A stretch of DNA of 64,000 nucleotides from CAG-217 sp963638105 (GTDB lineage: Bacteria; Bacillota; Clostridia; Oscillospirales; Acutalibacteraceae): the NCBI GenBank assembly GCA_963638105.1, contig CAVHPP010000002.1, positions 62,001-126,000 of the forward strand, written 5' to 3'. The position numbers and the translations under genes were made by a program. Below the pieces are notes generated by a model. It had not been told where the DNA came from. It saw nothing but the letters and a program-made list of their open reading frames with translations, and ran no database searches. This document shows positions 24,538-31,886 of the stretch, piece by piece (the stretch's first letter is position 1; each line of letters opens with the position of its first letter).

Positions 24538-26367
24538 ATGGCAGGAAAGTTTGAGATCACCAAGGCCGGTGACGGTACTTTCAGTTTTGAATTTTTAATT
24601 GACGGCACCCCGGTGGCGCAAAGCCCTGTGTTTGAGAAAGAGGACGCTTGCCGCCGCGGCGTAAAGGCCGTAAAGAAGAACAGCCGCATGAAGGTGCAGA
24701 ACGCCTTTGCCGGTGACGAAGAAAAAACCAATCCCAAGTATTTGGTGGAACCGGCGGAGAACGGCGCCCGCTTTACCCTGTTTTTGCAGACCGGCGAGCC
24801 GTGCCTGACCGGTACGGCTGCGGACGAGGCTGCCGCCCTGGCTGTGATCGAACAGATCGGCAATAATGCCAACGCCGCTCAGATGGCCATGGCAGAGGTG
24901 GTACTCAGCGAGAATGAACTGCGCCAGATCCGCCTGAACAAGTTGCAGGCGCTGCAAGAGGCCGGGCAGGATCCGTTCCAGATCACCAAGGCAGAGCAGA
25001 CCCACCACACCGCCGATGTGCGCGCCGATTTTGACGCGCTGGAGAATACGGATGTGACCCTGTGCGGGCGAATGATGTCTCGCCGGGATATGGGCAAGGC
25101 CAACTTTGTGGATCTCAGCGACCGCACCGGGCGTATGCAGATCTATGTGCGGATGAACGATGTGGGCGAGGATGTGTTCCGTGCCTTTAAGAAGTGGGAC
25201 ATTGGCGACCTGTTCCAGGTGACCGGCTTTGTGTTTAAGACCCGCACCGGCGAAATCTCCGTTCACGCCAAGGAGCTGAAGCTGCTCACCAAGAGCCTGC
25301 TGCCCCTGCCGGAGAAGTTCCACGGCCTGCAAGATACCGACACCCGGTACAGAAAGCGCTATTTGGACCTGATTATGAACCCGGAGGTGCGCGACACCTT
25401 TGAGAAGCGCTCCGCCATTATCCGTGAAATTCGCAAGTTCCTGGACGGCGAGGGCTTTATGGAGGTAGAGACCCCCATTTTGGTGAGCAACGCCGGCGGC
25501 GCTGCCGCCCGTCCCTTTGAGACCCACTTTAATGCGCTCAATGAGGATCTGAAAATGCGTATTTCTCTGGAGCTGTACTTAAAGCGGCTGATCGTAGGCG
25601 GCCTAGAGCGTGTGTATGAGATCGGGCGTGTGTTCCGTAACGAGGGCGTAGACACCCGCCATAACCCAGAATTCACCTTGATGGAGCTGTACCAGGCATA
25701 TACCGATTATCACGGTATGATGGACCTGACCGAGCGGATGTATCGCCACGTGGCCGAGGCTGTGCTGGGCACCGCCAAGATCACTTATAACGGCATTGAG
25801 ATGGACCTGTCCAAGCCCTTTACCCGCATTACCATGGTAGACGCGGTCAAGCAGTACAGCGGCGTTGATTTTAAGGAAATTCACACCCTGGAGGAGGCCC
25901 GCGCTGCGGCGGACGCCCACGAAATCGAGTATGAGGAGCGCCACAAGAAGGGCGATATTCTCAACCTGTTCTTCGAGGAGTTTGTGGAGGAGCACCTGAT
26001 CCAGCCCACCTTTGTGATGGACCACCCCATTGAGATCTCTCCCCTCACCAAGAAGAAGCCGGAGGATCCGGACTATGTGGAGCGCTTTGAGTTCTTTATG
26101 AACGGCTGGGAGATGGCCAACGCCTATTCCGAGCTGAACGACCCCATCGACCAGCGTGCCCGCTTTGCCGCCCAGGAGGAGATGTTTGCCCAGGGCGACG
26201 AGGAGGCCAACCATACGGACGAGGACTTCTTGCAGGCACTGGAGATCGGTATGCCCCCCACCGGCGGCATCGGCTTCGGCATCGACCGGATGTGTATGCT
26301 GCTGACGGATAGCCCCGCCATCCGCGATGTGCTGCTGTTCCCCACCATGAAGTCTTTGGATAAGTAA
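24538..26367 (+). CDS. lysS: Lysyl-tRNA synthetase (class II) with N-terminal DUF1508-like repeats
   Basis: This enzyme charges tRNA-Lys in the cytoplasm. From about residue 117 onward it is a normal class II LysRS: an OB-fold anticodon-binding domain (VTLCGRMMSRRDMGKANFVDL), motif 2 (FRNEGVDTRHNPEFTLMELY) and motif 3 (GIGFGIDRMCMLL). Before it lie about 115 extra residues containing two repeats of the YegP/DUF1508 type: GKFEITKAGDGTFSFEFL with ACRRGVKAVKKNS, then NPKYLVEPAENGARFTLFL with AALAVIEQIGNNA. The frame is unbroken, so this is a real fusion or a very close join. ATG 24538 was chosen (AAGAAGAGG 7 bases upstream); ATG 24532 is also possible. An internal ATG near the LysRS start (MAMAEVVLSENEL) could give the ordinary-length enzyme. 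Confidence 0.95.
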   Translation: MAGKFEITKAGDGTFSFEFLIDGTPVAQSPVFEKEDACRRGVKAVKKNSRMKVQNAFAGDEEKTNPKYLVEPAENGARFTLFLQTGEPCLTGTAADEAAALAVIEQIGNNANAAQMAMAEVVLSENELRQIRLNKLQALQEAGQDPFQITKAEQTHHTADVRADFDALENTDVTLCGRMMSRRDMGKANFVDLSDRTGRMQIYVRMNDVGEDVFRAFKKWDIGDLFQVTGFVFKTRTGEISVHAKELKLLTKSLLPLPEKFHGLQDTDTRYRKRYLDLIMNPEVRDTFEKRSAIIREIRKFLDGEGFMEVETPILVSNAGGAAARPFETHFNALNEDLKMRISLELYLKRLIVGGLERVYEIGRVFRNEGVDTRHNPEFTLMELYQAYTDYHGMMDLTERMYRHVAEAVLGTAKITYNGIEMDLSKPFTRITMVDAVKQYSGVDFKEIHTLEEARAAADAHEIEYEERHKKGDILNLFFEEFVEEHLIQPTFVMDHPIEISPLTKKKPEDPDYVERFEFFMNGWEMANAYSELNDPIDQRARFAAQEEMFAQGDEEANHTDEDFLQALEIGMPPTGGIGFGIDRMCMLLTDSPAIRDVLLFPTMKSLDK

Positions 26368-26443
26368 AAAGACGATCCCCCTGTGTTTATACAGGTATTA
26401 AGATTTCTAAAAACGAAAAGATTTACATTTTTGGACTTAATAC

Positions 26444-26480
26444 AGCCCCTGAGAAGCTACGACTTTTCGGGGGCTTCTTT
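26444..26480 (+). terminator. Probable terminator downstream of lysS
   Basis: A 13-bp stem (AGCCCCTGAGAAG with CTTTTCGGGGGCT, with G-T pairs) and a 6-base loop is followed by a modest TCTTT. It lies 77 bases after lysS, inside the accessory stretch. Confidence 0.65.
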
Positions 26481-26566
26481 CAGTTTCCATAGTTTTCTTG
26501 TCCCGTTGCAAACTACATAAAGGCTTGAAAGCAGAATTCGGTTTCTTTTGGTGAGGGAGAGATACC

Positions 26567-26595
26567 TTGACAAAATCGCCACACCATGTTACTAT
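26567..26595 (+). promoter_or_regulatory. Promoter of the leader ORF and GNAT gene
   Basis: TTGACA (26567-26572), 17 bases, TACTAT (26590-26595). It drives a leader with a small ORF, then a terminator, then the acetyltransferase gene. Confidence 0.8.
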
Positions 26596-26623
26596 GACCT
26601 TATCAAAAGAAAGGATAGAAGTT

Positions 26624-26716
26624 ATGCAGAAATTATATCGTGCAACCGCCTATAAAGCAGCCTATTCTGTTTGCCTTGCAAACGGAGTTACTTTGTTGCA
26701 CTCAATTTCGGTATAA
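26624..26716 (+). CDS. 30-residue leader peptide candidate
   Basis: A small ORF of 30 codons plus stop begins MQKLYRATAYKAAYSVCLAN and ends with TAA at 26716. An AGAAAGGATAG ribosome site lies about 8 bases before its ATG and its promoter is 28 bases upstream. It ends 19 bases before the stem of a strong terminator, which itself directly precedes the GNAT ribosome site. That layout fits a translated attenuator leader, as in some antibiotic-resistance genes. The peptide itself is not recognised. Confidence 0.6.
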   Translation: MQKLYRATAYKAAYSVCLANGVTLLHSISV

Positions 26717-26735
26717 AGTTTTATTTATAACATAA

Positions 26736-26783
26736 AAGCCGTTGATGTGTAACGATCATTCACATCAACGGCTTGTTTTTTTT
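26736..26783 (+). terminator. Strong terminator (possible attenuator) before the GNAT gene
   Basis: A perfect 14-bp stem (AAGCCGTTGATGTG with CACATCAACGGCTT) and an 11-base loop is followed by G and eight Ts. GGAGG for the next gene begins at the base after the T-run, so expression of that gene from the upstream promoter must pass this terminator. I could not find a convincing competing antiterminator by eye. Confidence 0.85.
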
Positions 26784-26795
26784 GGAGGTGTCAAA

Positions 26796-27323
26796 TTGCC
26801 AAAAGAACCGATTTTAGAAACCGAAAGATTGATTTTACGCCCAATCACTCTTGACGATGCAGCAGCTTGCTTTTCGTGGAACAGCGATGAAAGGGTCGCA
26901 AAATATATGTCATACCCTACGCTTACAGACATAAGCCAAACGATTGACTGGATAAAATCTACGCTTACAGACGAAAAGGAATACAATTTCGCATTTGTGC
27001 TTAAGGAAGAAAACAAGGTTATCGGTACAGGCTCGATAGGTCCAAGCAGTGAAATGGAGGGCTATTGGGGTATGGGCTATAATTTACACTTCGATTATTG
27101 GCACAAGGGCTACTGCACCGAGGCGATGAAAGCAATTATCGACTATGTTCACAAAGAATTAGGCGTTAATAAAATTTGCTCATGCCACGCTGTTGATAAC
27201 CCCCGTTCGGGTAAGGTAATGGAAAAATGCGGACTTAAATTTGACCACTATAATGAAATCACAAAATATGATAATAGTGCCACTTTTAAAGCAAAGGTGT
27301 ATGTCATGGAGATCAAAGAGTAA
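26796..27323 (+). CDS. GNAT N-acetyltransferase, RimJ/RimL type
   Basis: This is a 175-residue acetyl-CoA-dependent acetyltransferase. It shows the RimL-like N-terminus (LETERLILRPITLDDA), the pyrophosphate-binding region as HFDYWHKGYCTEAM and the following INKICSCHAVDNPRSGKVMEKCGL-like block, where residues near VDNPRS are family typical. The start is a TTG at 26796 with GGAGG 7 bases upstream; in-frame ATG codons upstream lie within the terminator stem region. Lower GC than flanking core genes suggests acquisition. The substrate could be a ribosomal protein, a small molecule or an antibiotic; sequence does not decide. Confidence 0.85.
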   Translation: MPKEPILETERLILRPITLDDAAACFSWNSDERVAKYMSYPTLTDISQTIDWIKSTLTDEKEYNFAFVLKEENKVIGTGSIGPSSEMEGYWGMGYNLHFDYWHKGYCTEAMKAIIDYVHKELGVNKICSCHAVDNPRSGKVMEKCGLKFDHYNEITKYDNSATFKAKVYVMEIKE

Positions 27324-27689
27324 AGGATCATTTAACCGAAAGGAGACGGAACAGTTATCGCTTGCTATAGAGTGGCGGAGAATAATCAGCCATTGCCCCC
27401 CTGATGCGGTCAATGAGAAGTCAACTAAGATTGTTTGGCGAAAAGCAAAGTTGGACACTCTTACCGTGCCCAAATCACGGATTCTCTATTATCGGGACAA
27501 GATGATCGGCGTTGGCATTTGCCTTGTGGGGCTCTTTTTCCTGAACAAATAATATAAGCGATCCGCTGTGCAAAAGGCTTGTGCGATCCGGTGCTTTTAT
27601 GTTAAACTTATCATGTAACGCACAGGTAATTCCGATAGGCGTTACCCGCTTTTATATTGCGGAAAATGCGGCATTGGTGAGGAGAAGCG
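27324..27689. other. Stretch without a firmly supported gene
   Basis: An open frame overlapping the end of the GNAT gene runs to 27552 and ends in a hydrophobic segment (MIGVGICLVGLFFLNK), but it lacks a convincing start site and recognisable similarity. From 27553 to 27689 there are only small inverted repeats (GCGATCCG and GCGATCCGG). I do not call a gene here. Confidence 0.4.
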
Positions 27690-28346
27690 ATGAAGCAGCA
27701 CAGTGAAAATGCAATTTCAATTTCTGTGATCGGCGGCGCAGATGGCCCTATAGGCATTTTTGTTGCCGGGCCGGGGGAAAAGCACGCGCTCAAAGCCAGG
27801 ATCAGGGACGGCATATATAGATATAAAAGGAAAAGAGCGGAAAAGCGGATCGTGGCTGCGCCCCATTCTCTTGCAGAAACCGTGCAGTACGCAAAAGACA
27901 AGTATGGCTTGACCGAAGCGGCTGCCACAGATAGCGACTATATAGAGCAAATGCGGTGCTTAAAAGAGAACCTGGTTTTGCGGCAGAAACCGGAGCTTTT
28001 AGGCTCGCTGGGGGAATTGCCGGAGCCGGATCTTACGGACGAAACTGCCGTGCAGGCGTTTTTGGACCTGCTGGAAGCACGCAGTCGAAAAATCGCCCAA
28101 CTGCCTGATAATGTGGTCCCTATGGATTTTCATTTGTACAAGATAAAAATAGGCGACGGTCTTCTCCAAATGGGGATCGACTACATTTGGCAGGATCTTA
28201 GCCTGTCTTATTCCGGCAATCGGGCGGCTATGCGAAAATTCAAGAAAACAGCCGAGGATCTGTACCGCTTTTACGGCGTCAGCGCAGCGGATATACAAAA
28301 TCGCTCTGCCAGGTACACGGCACTGGTCAGCGCGTTGTGTTCGTGA
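27690..28346 (+). CDS. Unknown protein with an OadB-like signature at its N-terminus
   Basis: This is a 218-residue soluble protein, start ATG with GAGGAGAAGCG upstream. Residues about 9-27 read ISISVIGGADGPIGIFVAG, strikingly like the conserved GGADGPT-x-IF segment of the beta subunit of sodium-pumping decarboxylases (OadB/GcdB), yet there are no membrane helices. The rest is mostly helical and charged (RYKRKRAEKRIVAAPHSLAE; VQYAKDKYGLTEAA) with no family I recognise. It sits in the accessory stretch after lysS. It is not a decarboxylase subunit; the motif may be a glycine-rich structural or binding turn. Confidence 0.6.
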   Translation: MKQHSENAISISVIGGADGPIGIFVAGPGEKHALKARIRDGIYRYKRKRAEKRIVAAPHSLAETVQYAKDKYGLTEAAATDSDYIEQMRCLKENLVLRQKPELLGSLGELPEPDLTDETAVQAFLDLLEARSRKIAQLPDNVVPMDFHLYKIKIGDGLLQMGIDYIWQDLSLSYSGNRAAMRKFKKTAEDLYRFYGVSAADIQNRSARYTALVSALCS

Positions 28347-28373
28347 CCGCCGCCGGCCGGCGCCGCGGCCTAT

Positions 28374-28517
28374 ATGCCGTCGGCCACGGAAGAACTGCCG
28401 TATCCCGGTGCTAAGCCGATGCTGCTGGTGGACAATGTAGACGACCGAGCGTATCTTTGCGGCCTGTTTGACGCCATGGTGGACGATCTGCCCGCCCCTC
28501 GGGCCAGAAAAAAATAG
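28374..28517 (+). pseudogene. Short gene fragment (47 codons)
   Basis: The frame reads MPSATEELPYPGAKPMLLVD and ends in DDLPAPRARKK with TAG at 28517. It looks like the C-terminal end of a larger protein, GC-rich unlike its neighbours and without a ribosome site. The parent family was not recognised. Confidence 0.35.
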
Positions 28518-28637
28518 TGTATGCTAAATACCCCGGTGGATCGAAATGCGGAGTTGCCCATTTTCTAAGATGATGGAAACATAAATCAAGAGGCTGTTTA
28601 ATTATTTATTATTGTGTAGCTTTGAGTGGGGGAAGAT

Positions 28638-29096
28638 ATGGAAGAATTGTTTGTATATTCATTGTTATATGATGTTGGGTAAGCGACAATTTTACGGAGG
28701 AACAAGCCCGTTCTTATATGAAAGAGCTGCTTCCTACTTTGGATTACTGGAAGAAACAGGATGAGCTTAGTGATAACGGTCAGTTTGAAGAATTCAAGAA
28801 AAAGTTAATCAATGAAATTAACGAATTGAATATTGACGGTATGCCAAAGTTGACAAAACTAAATGCGCTTGTGGGGAGTTATGTCAATTTGCAATATAGG
28901 CTTCCAAACGGTGAATCGGTGAAGTTTTTGGATGATAATGCAACGTATCTCGGCAATCAGCTTGAATGTGAACTGGGCGGCAACCGGTGCTTTGGAGTTC
29001 TTGCCAATATGGATTTTATTTTGATTTCCACTTATGAAGAAAACNNNNNNNNNNAACGGAACCAATCCCGAACTTATTTTCTATAAGAAAAGGTAA
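28638..29096 (+). pseudogene. Unknown small acidic protein, frameshifted and crossing the scaffold gap
   Basis: An ATG at 28638 with GGGGGAAG upstream opens MEELFVYSLLYDVG and meets TAA at 28680. One base later the sense continues in another frame (SDNFTEEQARSYMKELL, then LDYWKKQDELSDN) up to the Ns at 29045. After the gap, NGTNPELIFYKKR ends at TAA 29096 in a third frame, which only shows that the gap length is not literal. The single-base frameshift near 28680 may be real or an assembly error. The intact protein would be about 150 residues, soluble and acidic. The family was not recognised. Confidence 0.5.
29045..29054. other. Assembly gap (10 Ns)
   Basis: Ten Ns interrupt a coding region. 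Frames on the two sides disagree, so the number is a placeholder. Confidence 0.99.
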
Positions 29097-29236
29097 AGTG
29101 TTTGGGCGGACACAGCTTTCTGTAAATGGATGTATGCAGGTGTGTGTTCATTTCTTATTTGATTTAATATGCCTATATCGCCATAATGTTTTGTCAGTTG
29201 GAAGAAAAGAGAAAATGTATTTGACGGTTCAGGCGC

Positions 29237-29264
29237 TTGACTTTTTTTGCGCTTTTTTTATAAT
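29237..29264 (+). promoter_or_regulatory. Promoter of the NUDIX gene
   Basis: TTGACT (29237-29242), 16 bases, TATAAT (29259-29264), 25 bases before the start codon. Confidence 0.75.
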
Positions 29265-29289
29265 GAAATTATATTAAGGCGGTGAAGAA

Positions 29290-29907
29290 ATGAACGATAA
29301 ATGGCTTGATTTTGCAATGCGTATTCAGTCGATTGCACAGGCGGGTTTGCAATACGGCAAGGATAAGTTTGACAAGGAGCGATACGAGGAGCTTCGCAGC
29401 ATATCGGCAGAAATGTTATCTGTCAAAATGGATATTCCCGTTGAAAAAATAAAGGATTTATTTTGCAATGAAAGCGGCTATCAAACGCCTAAAATTGACA
29501 CGAGAGCGGCGGTGCTTGTTGACGGTAAAATCCTTATGGCGCACGAAAACAACGGTACTTGGGCGCTCCCGGGCGGTTGGTGTGATGTTGATCAATCCGT
29601 TGTCTCAAATACCGAAAAGGAAGTACGGGAAGAAACAGGACTTACCGTTACCGCTAAAAAAATAATTGCCGTTCAGGATTGGCGGCTTCATAATGTGACA
29701 AACTATGTCTACGGCGTTGTTAAAGTGTTTGTTCTTTGCGAATACGAGAGCGGAAGATTTCAAAAAAATATTGAAACCACCGAAATTGGCTTTTTTGACC
29801 GTGATCATATTCCTGATAAACTTGCCGTGGAAAAAACAACAAAAGAACAGATTTTGATGTGCTTTGACTCGTATGAAAATATAAATTCACCTACACTTTT
29901 TGATTGA
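29290..29907 (+). CDS. NUDIX hydrolase with N-terminal helical domain
   Basis: This is a 205-residue protein. The first about 65 residues form the helical segment common in one NUDIX subgroup (LDFAMRIQSIAQAGLQYGKD). The NUDIX domain follows (TRAAVLVDGKILMAHENNG). Its box reads GGWCDVDQSVVSNTEKEVREETGL at about 96-119, in which the first Glu of the G-x5-E consensus is Gln and the Arg of RE is Lys, while the metal-binding EVREE is intact. Such enzymes cleave nucleoside diphosphates linked to another moiety; the substrate is unknown. Low GC and the location in the accessory stretch suggest acquisition. Confidence 0.88.
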   Translation: MNDKWLDFAMRIQSIAQAGLQYGKDKFDKERYEELRSISAEMLSVKMDIPVEKIKDLFCNESGYQTPKIDTRAAVLVDGKILMAHENNGTWALPGGWCDVDQSVVSNTEKEVREETGLTVTAKKIIAVQDWRLHNVTNYVYGVVKVFVLCEYESGRFQKNIETTEIGFFDRDHIPDKLAVEKTTKEQILMCFDSYENINSPTLFD

Positions 29908-29943
29908 TTAACCGAGAAATGTCAAAATGAAATATGGTCATTG

Positions 29944-30003
29944 AGCGGCATTGACCGGATGTGCGTGCTGCTGTTCCCCACATGAAGTCGTCAGATAAGT
30001 AAA
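29944..30003 (+). repeat. Degenerate copy of the lysS 3' end
   Basis: This stretch matches the last about 90 bases of lysS (26276-26368). GACCGGATGTG-x-x-TGCTGCTG joins directly to TTCCCCAC, then ATGAAGTC and GATAAGTAAA, including the lysS stop codon. Compared with lysS, 33 bases between two GCTGCTG repeats are deleted, and one base is missing in the CACCATG part. A true terminator follows. The stretch 26368-29943 therefore lies between two lysS ends, as after integration or a recombination-mediated insertion at the 3' end of lysS. Confidence 0.85.
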
Positions 30004-30015
30004 TCATATAACAGC

Positions 30016-30049
30016 AATGGGCAATTCCAAGCAGAGTTGCCCATTTTTT
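30016..30049 (+). terminator. Terminator after the lysS remnant
   Basis: A stem AATGGGCAA with TTGCCCATT (12-base loop) runs into TTTTTT. It may be the original lysS terminator. A similar half (GTTGCCCATTTTC) occurs at 28553-28566. Confidence 0.8.
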
Positions 30050-30090
30050 ACAATGCATAGAAATGAAAATAGGGACAGGAATATACCGTT

Positions 30091-30219
30091 ATGATTAGAG
30101 CGTTGCAAGAAGCAGAAACATCTGATTATAAATGGATTACGGCTGACGAATTGCTAAAACTGTCCAGGGATGAGTTGGCAACGCAACGTATTCTAAATTT
30201 CGTTGAAGAACTTAATTGA
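30091..30219 (+). CDS. Small 42-residue ORF, unknown
   Basis: The ATG at 30091 (GGGACAGGA about 10 bases upstream) opens MIRALQEAETSDYKWITADE and ends at TGA 30219 with FVEELN. It is acidic and predicted helical. It could be a small protein or the 5' part of the decayed gene that follows. Confidence 0.35.
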   Translation: MIRALQEAETSDYKWITADELLKLSRDELATQRILNFVEELN

Positions 30220-30275
30220 CAAATTCCGGTTTGTCAACTTGCTCTTTGAGAGAGGAAAGAATCCGCTGGCAAAGG

Positions 30276-30490
30276 GGGTTTTGATTTTACGGATATTCGC
30301 AAACTGCAAGATAAAGCGAAAGCTTCACATAGACTAAGCGCTGTGTTTTTATGAAGATAACGGATTTTATCCAATCGGCACCCATCGTTTCTTTGTGGGA
30401 CGGGACAACCGGATCGATTACTTAATATGCAAGGATTTACAATCGCCAGCTCTTGAAAAACAGCAAAAATGCAGTATAATAAAAGCGGTG
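30276..30490 (+). pseudogene. Decayed coding remnant with one frameshift
   Basis: Coding sense is visible in two joined frames: GFDFTDIRKLQDKAKASHRL up to SAVF, then after a +1 shift near 30348, FYEDNGFYPIGTHRFFVGRD and RIDYLICKDLQSPALEKQ. There is no start. The family was not recognised. The flavodoxin promoter overlaps its end. Confidence 0.5.
30453..30480 (+). promoter_or_regulatory. Promoter of the flavodoxin gene
   Basis: TTGAAA (30453-30458), 16 bases, TATAAT (30475-30480), 52 bases before the ATG at 30533. Confidence 0.75.
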
Positions 30491-30532
30491 AATCCCTCCG
30501 GGGTTTCTTAGCAGAAAGGAAGCGAAACAGGT

Positions 30533-31045
30533 ATGGAGCAAGAGCGTTATTCTGTTCTATTCAGCAGTCAAACCGGCAACACAAAAATACTGGCGCAGGC
30601 CATTGCGCAAGCGCTGCCGGCAGCGGGCTGCGACTATTTTGGAGATTACCAAGGCCGTGTGCCGTCGTCGCCGGTATTGTTTGTCGGCTTTTGGACCGAT
30701 AAGGGTACGGCAGATGCCGTCACCTTGGAATTGTTGAAAACCGTAAAGAACAAAAAGATTTTTTTGTTTGGTACCGCCGGCTTTGGCGGAAGTGCTGCGT
30801 ATTTTCAAAAAATTCTGTTGCGCGTGCAGGAAAATTTGGATGCGGGCAATCAAGTGATTGGCACATTTATGTGCCAAGGCAAAATGCCCTTGTCCGTGCG
30901 GCAACGGTATGAGAAAATGAAAGAACAACCGAATCCGGCTCCTAATTTGGATATGCTGATTGCCAATTTTGACCGTGCATTGACCCATCCGGATGCGCAG
31001 GATTTGCAACGGTTGCAAGAGGCTGTCTGCGCTGTGCAAATGTAA
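30533..31045 (+). CDS. Flavodoxin-family protein resembling BilS
   Basis: This is a 170-residue FMN-binding-type protein. The phosphate loop is SSQTGNTKILAQAI at about 10-23. The segments FVGFWTDKGTAD, KKIFLFGTAGFGGS and IGTFMCQGKMP are the pattern I associate with BilS, the flavodoxin encoded beside bilirubin reductase BilR in gut Firmicutes. BilR itself is not in this window, so the redox partner is unknown. The start has GAAAGGAAGCG upstream. A MarR-family gene, the type of regulator tied to bil loci, lies 0.8 kb away on the other strand. Confidence 0.75.
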   Translation: MEQERYSVLFSSQTGNTKILAQAIAQALPAAGCDYFGDYQGRVPSSPVLFVGFWTDKGTADAVTLELLKTVKNKKIFLFGTAGFGGSAAYFQKILLRVQENLDAGNQVIGTFMCQGKMPLSVRQRYEKMKEQPNPAPNLDMLIANFDRALTHPDAQDLQRLQEAVCAVQM

Positions 31046-31055
31046 ATAGCCATAA

Positions 31056-31097
31056 TAAAAACCGCTTACTGTGTATCACAACAGCAAGCGGTTTTTT
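31056..31097. terminator. Bidirectional terminator between flavodoxin and membrane protein genes
   Basis: A 12-bp stem with one mismatch (ACCGCTTACTGT with ACAGCAAGCGGT) is flanked by As and Ts, so it can serve both converging genes. Confidence 0.85.
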
Positions 31098-31113
31098 GTG
31101 CGGTGAAAAGACT

Positions 31114-31803
31114 TCAGAAAAGCAGTTCCAGACCCATTGCAATCATCCAAATGTAGGCGCAGGTTTTGGGAATCATCAACAGACCGACCTTAGGGTGTTT
31201 CTTGCTCATCAAGGTAACCGGAAGATAGCAGCCGAAGGAAATGAGAATGGCAGCTACCATACGGTTTAGGTGGTAATCGTGTGCGTTGCCGGATAGGGCA
31301 TACAGAATAATAACGCCGATACCGGTTACGGCAAACACAGCATTGCGGATAATGGACAGCTTTTGGTTGCCGTTATCTGAGCACCAACGGTTTTGGGGCA
31401 GCAGGCATACGATAATACGCACCAATGCGGATACCCAAATGATGATTTCCAGCGCCGCGGGCATCTGCATTTCCGGGAATGTATTTTTCCAAATATACAT
31501 CAGCAGAATGTAAAAAACGGTCATTGTAACGGACGAAATCTGCAACCCCATACCCAGCTGCTTTTTAATTTTGTCGCTGCTGCCACGGAATGCACGAATC
31601 ACACGGGGAACCAAGTGGAATGCGTCGCCGCCGCATAAGGTCAAGGTGAGAACGCCGTACAGCACAAATAAGCTGTTTCCCTTAGAAAAAACAAAGAACA
31701 AAACGGCTGCAATCAAGTCAAACAGCAGGTAGCCGATGTCGAAAACAGCCTCCATAATGTCCGGCACACGAGGTTTATACCCATTGTTTTTCATTCTATT
31801 CAA
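31114..31803 (-). CDS. Multi-pass membrane protein, unknown
   Basis: This 229-residue protein has about seven hydrophobic segments, for example IGYLLFDLIAAVLFFVF, SLFVLYGVLTLTLCGG, VTMTVFYILLMYIW, IIIWVSALVRIIVCLL and MVAAILISFGCYLPVTL. The polar loops carry GGDAFHLVPR and MSKKHPKVGLL. I do not recognise the family. It is 83 bases downstream of the MarR gene on the same strand, so it is probably its regulated partner. An alternative start is the Met four codons in (31794). Confidence 0.75.
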   Translation of the reverse strand: MNRMKNNGYKPRVPDIMEAVFDIGYLLFDLIAAVLFFVFSKGNSLFVLYGVLTLTLCGGDAFHLVPRVIRAFRGSSDKIKKQLGMGLQISSVTMTVFYILLMYIWKNTFPEMQMPAALEIIIWVSALVRIIVCLLPQNRWCSDNGNQKLSIIRNAVFAVTGIGVIILYALSGNAHDYHLNRMVAAILISFGCYLPVTLMSKKHPKVGLLMIPKTCAYIWMIAMGLELLF

Positions 31804-31886
31804 ACTCCTTTTTAATCAGTTTATGGTAGAGGATGTGATTTTTCAGAAACAGAATGCCCGCAGACGCCAGCCGCCTCCAACACCTT

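Noticed and set aside
27241..27552. 103-codon ORF overlapping the GNAT gene end
   Set aside because: Most of its first half is an alternative frame of the GNAT gene, it lacks a ribosome site and matches nothing recognised.
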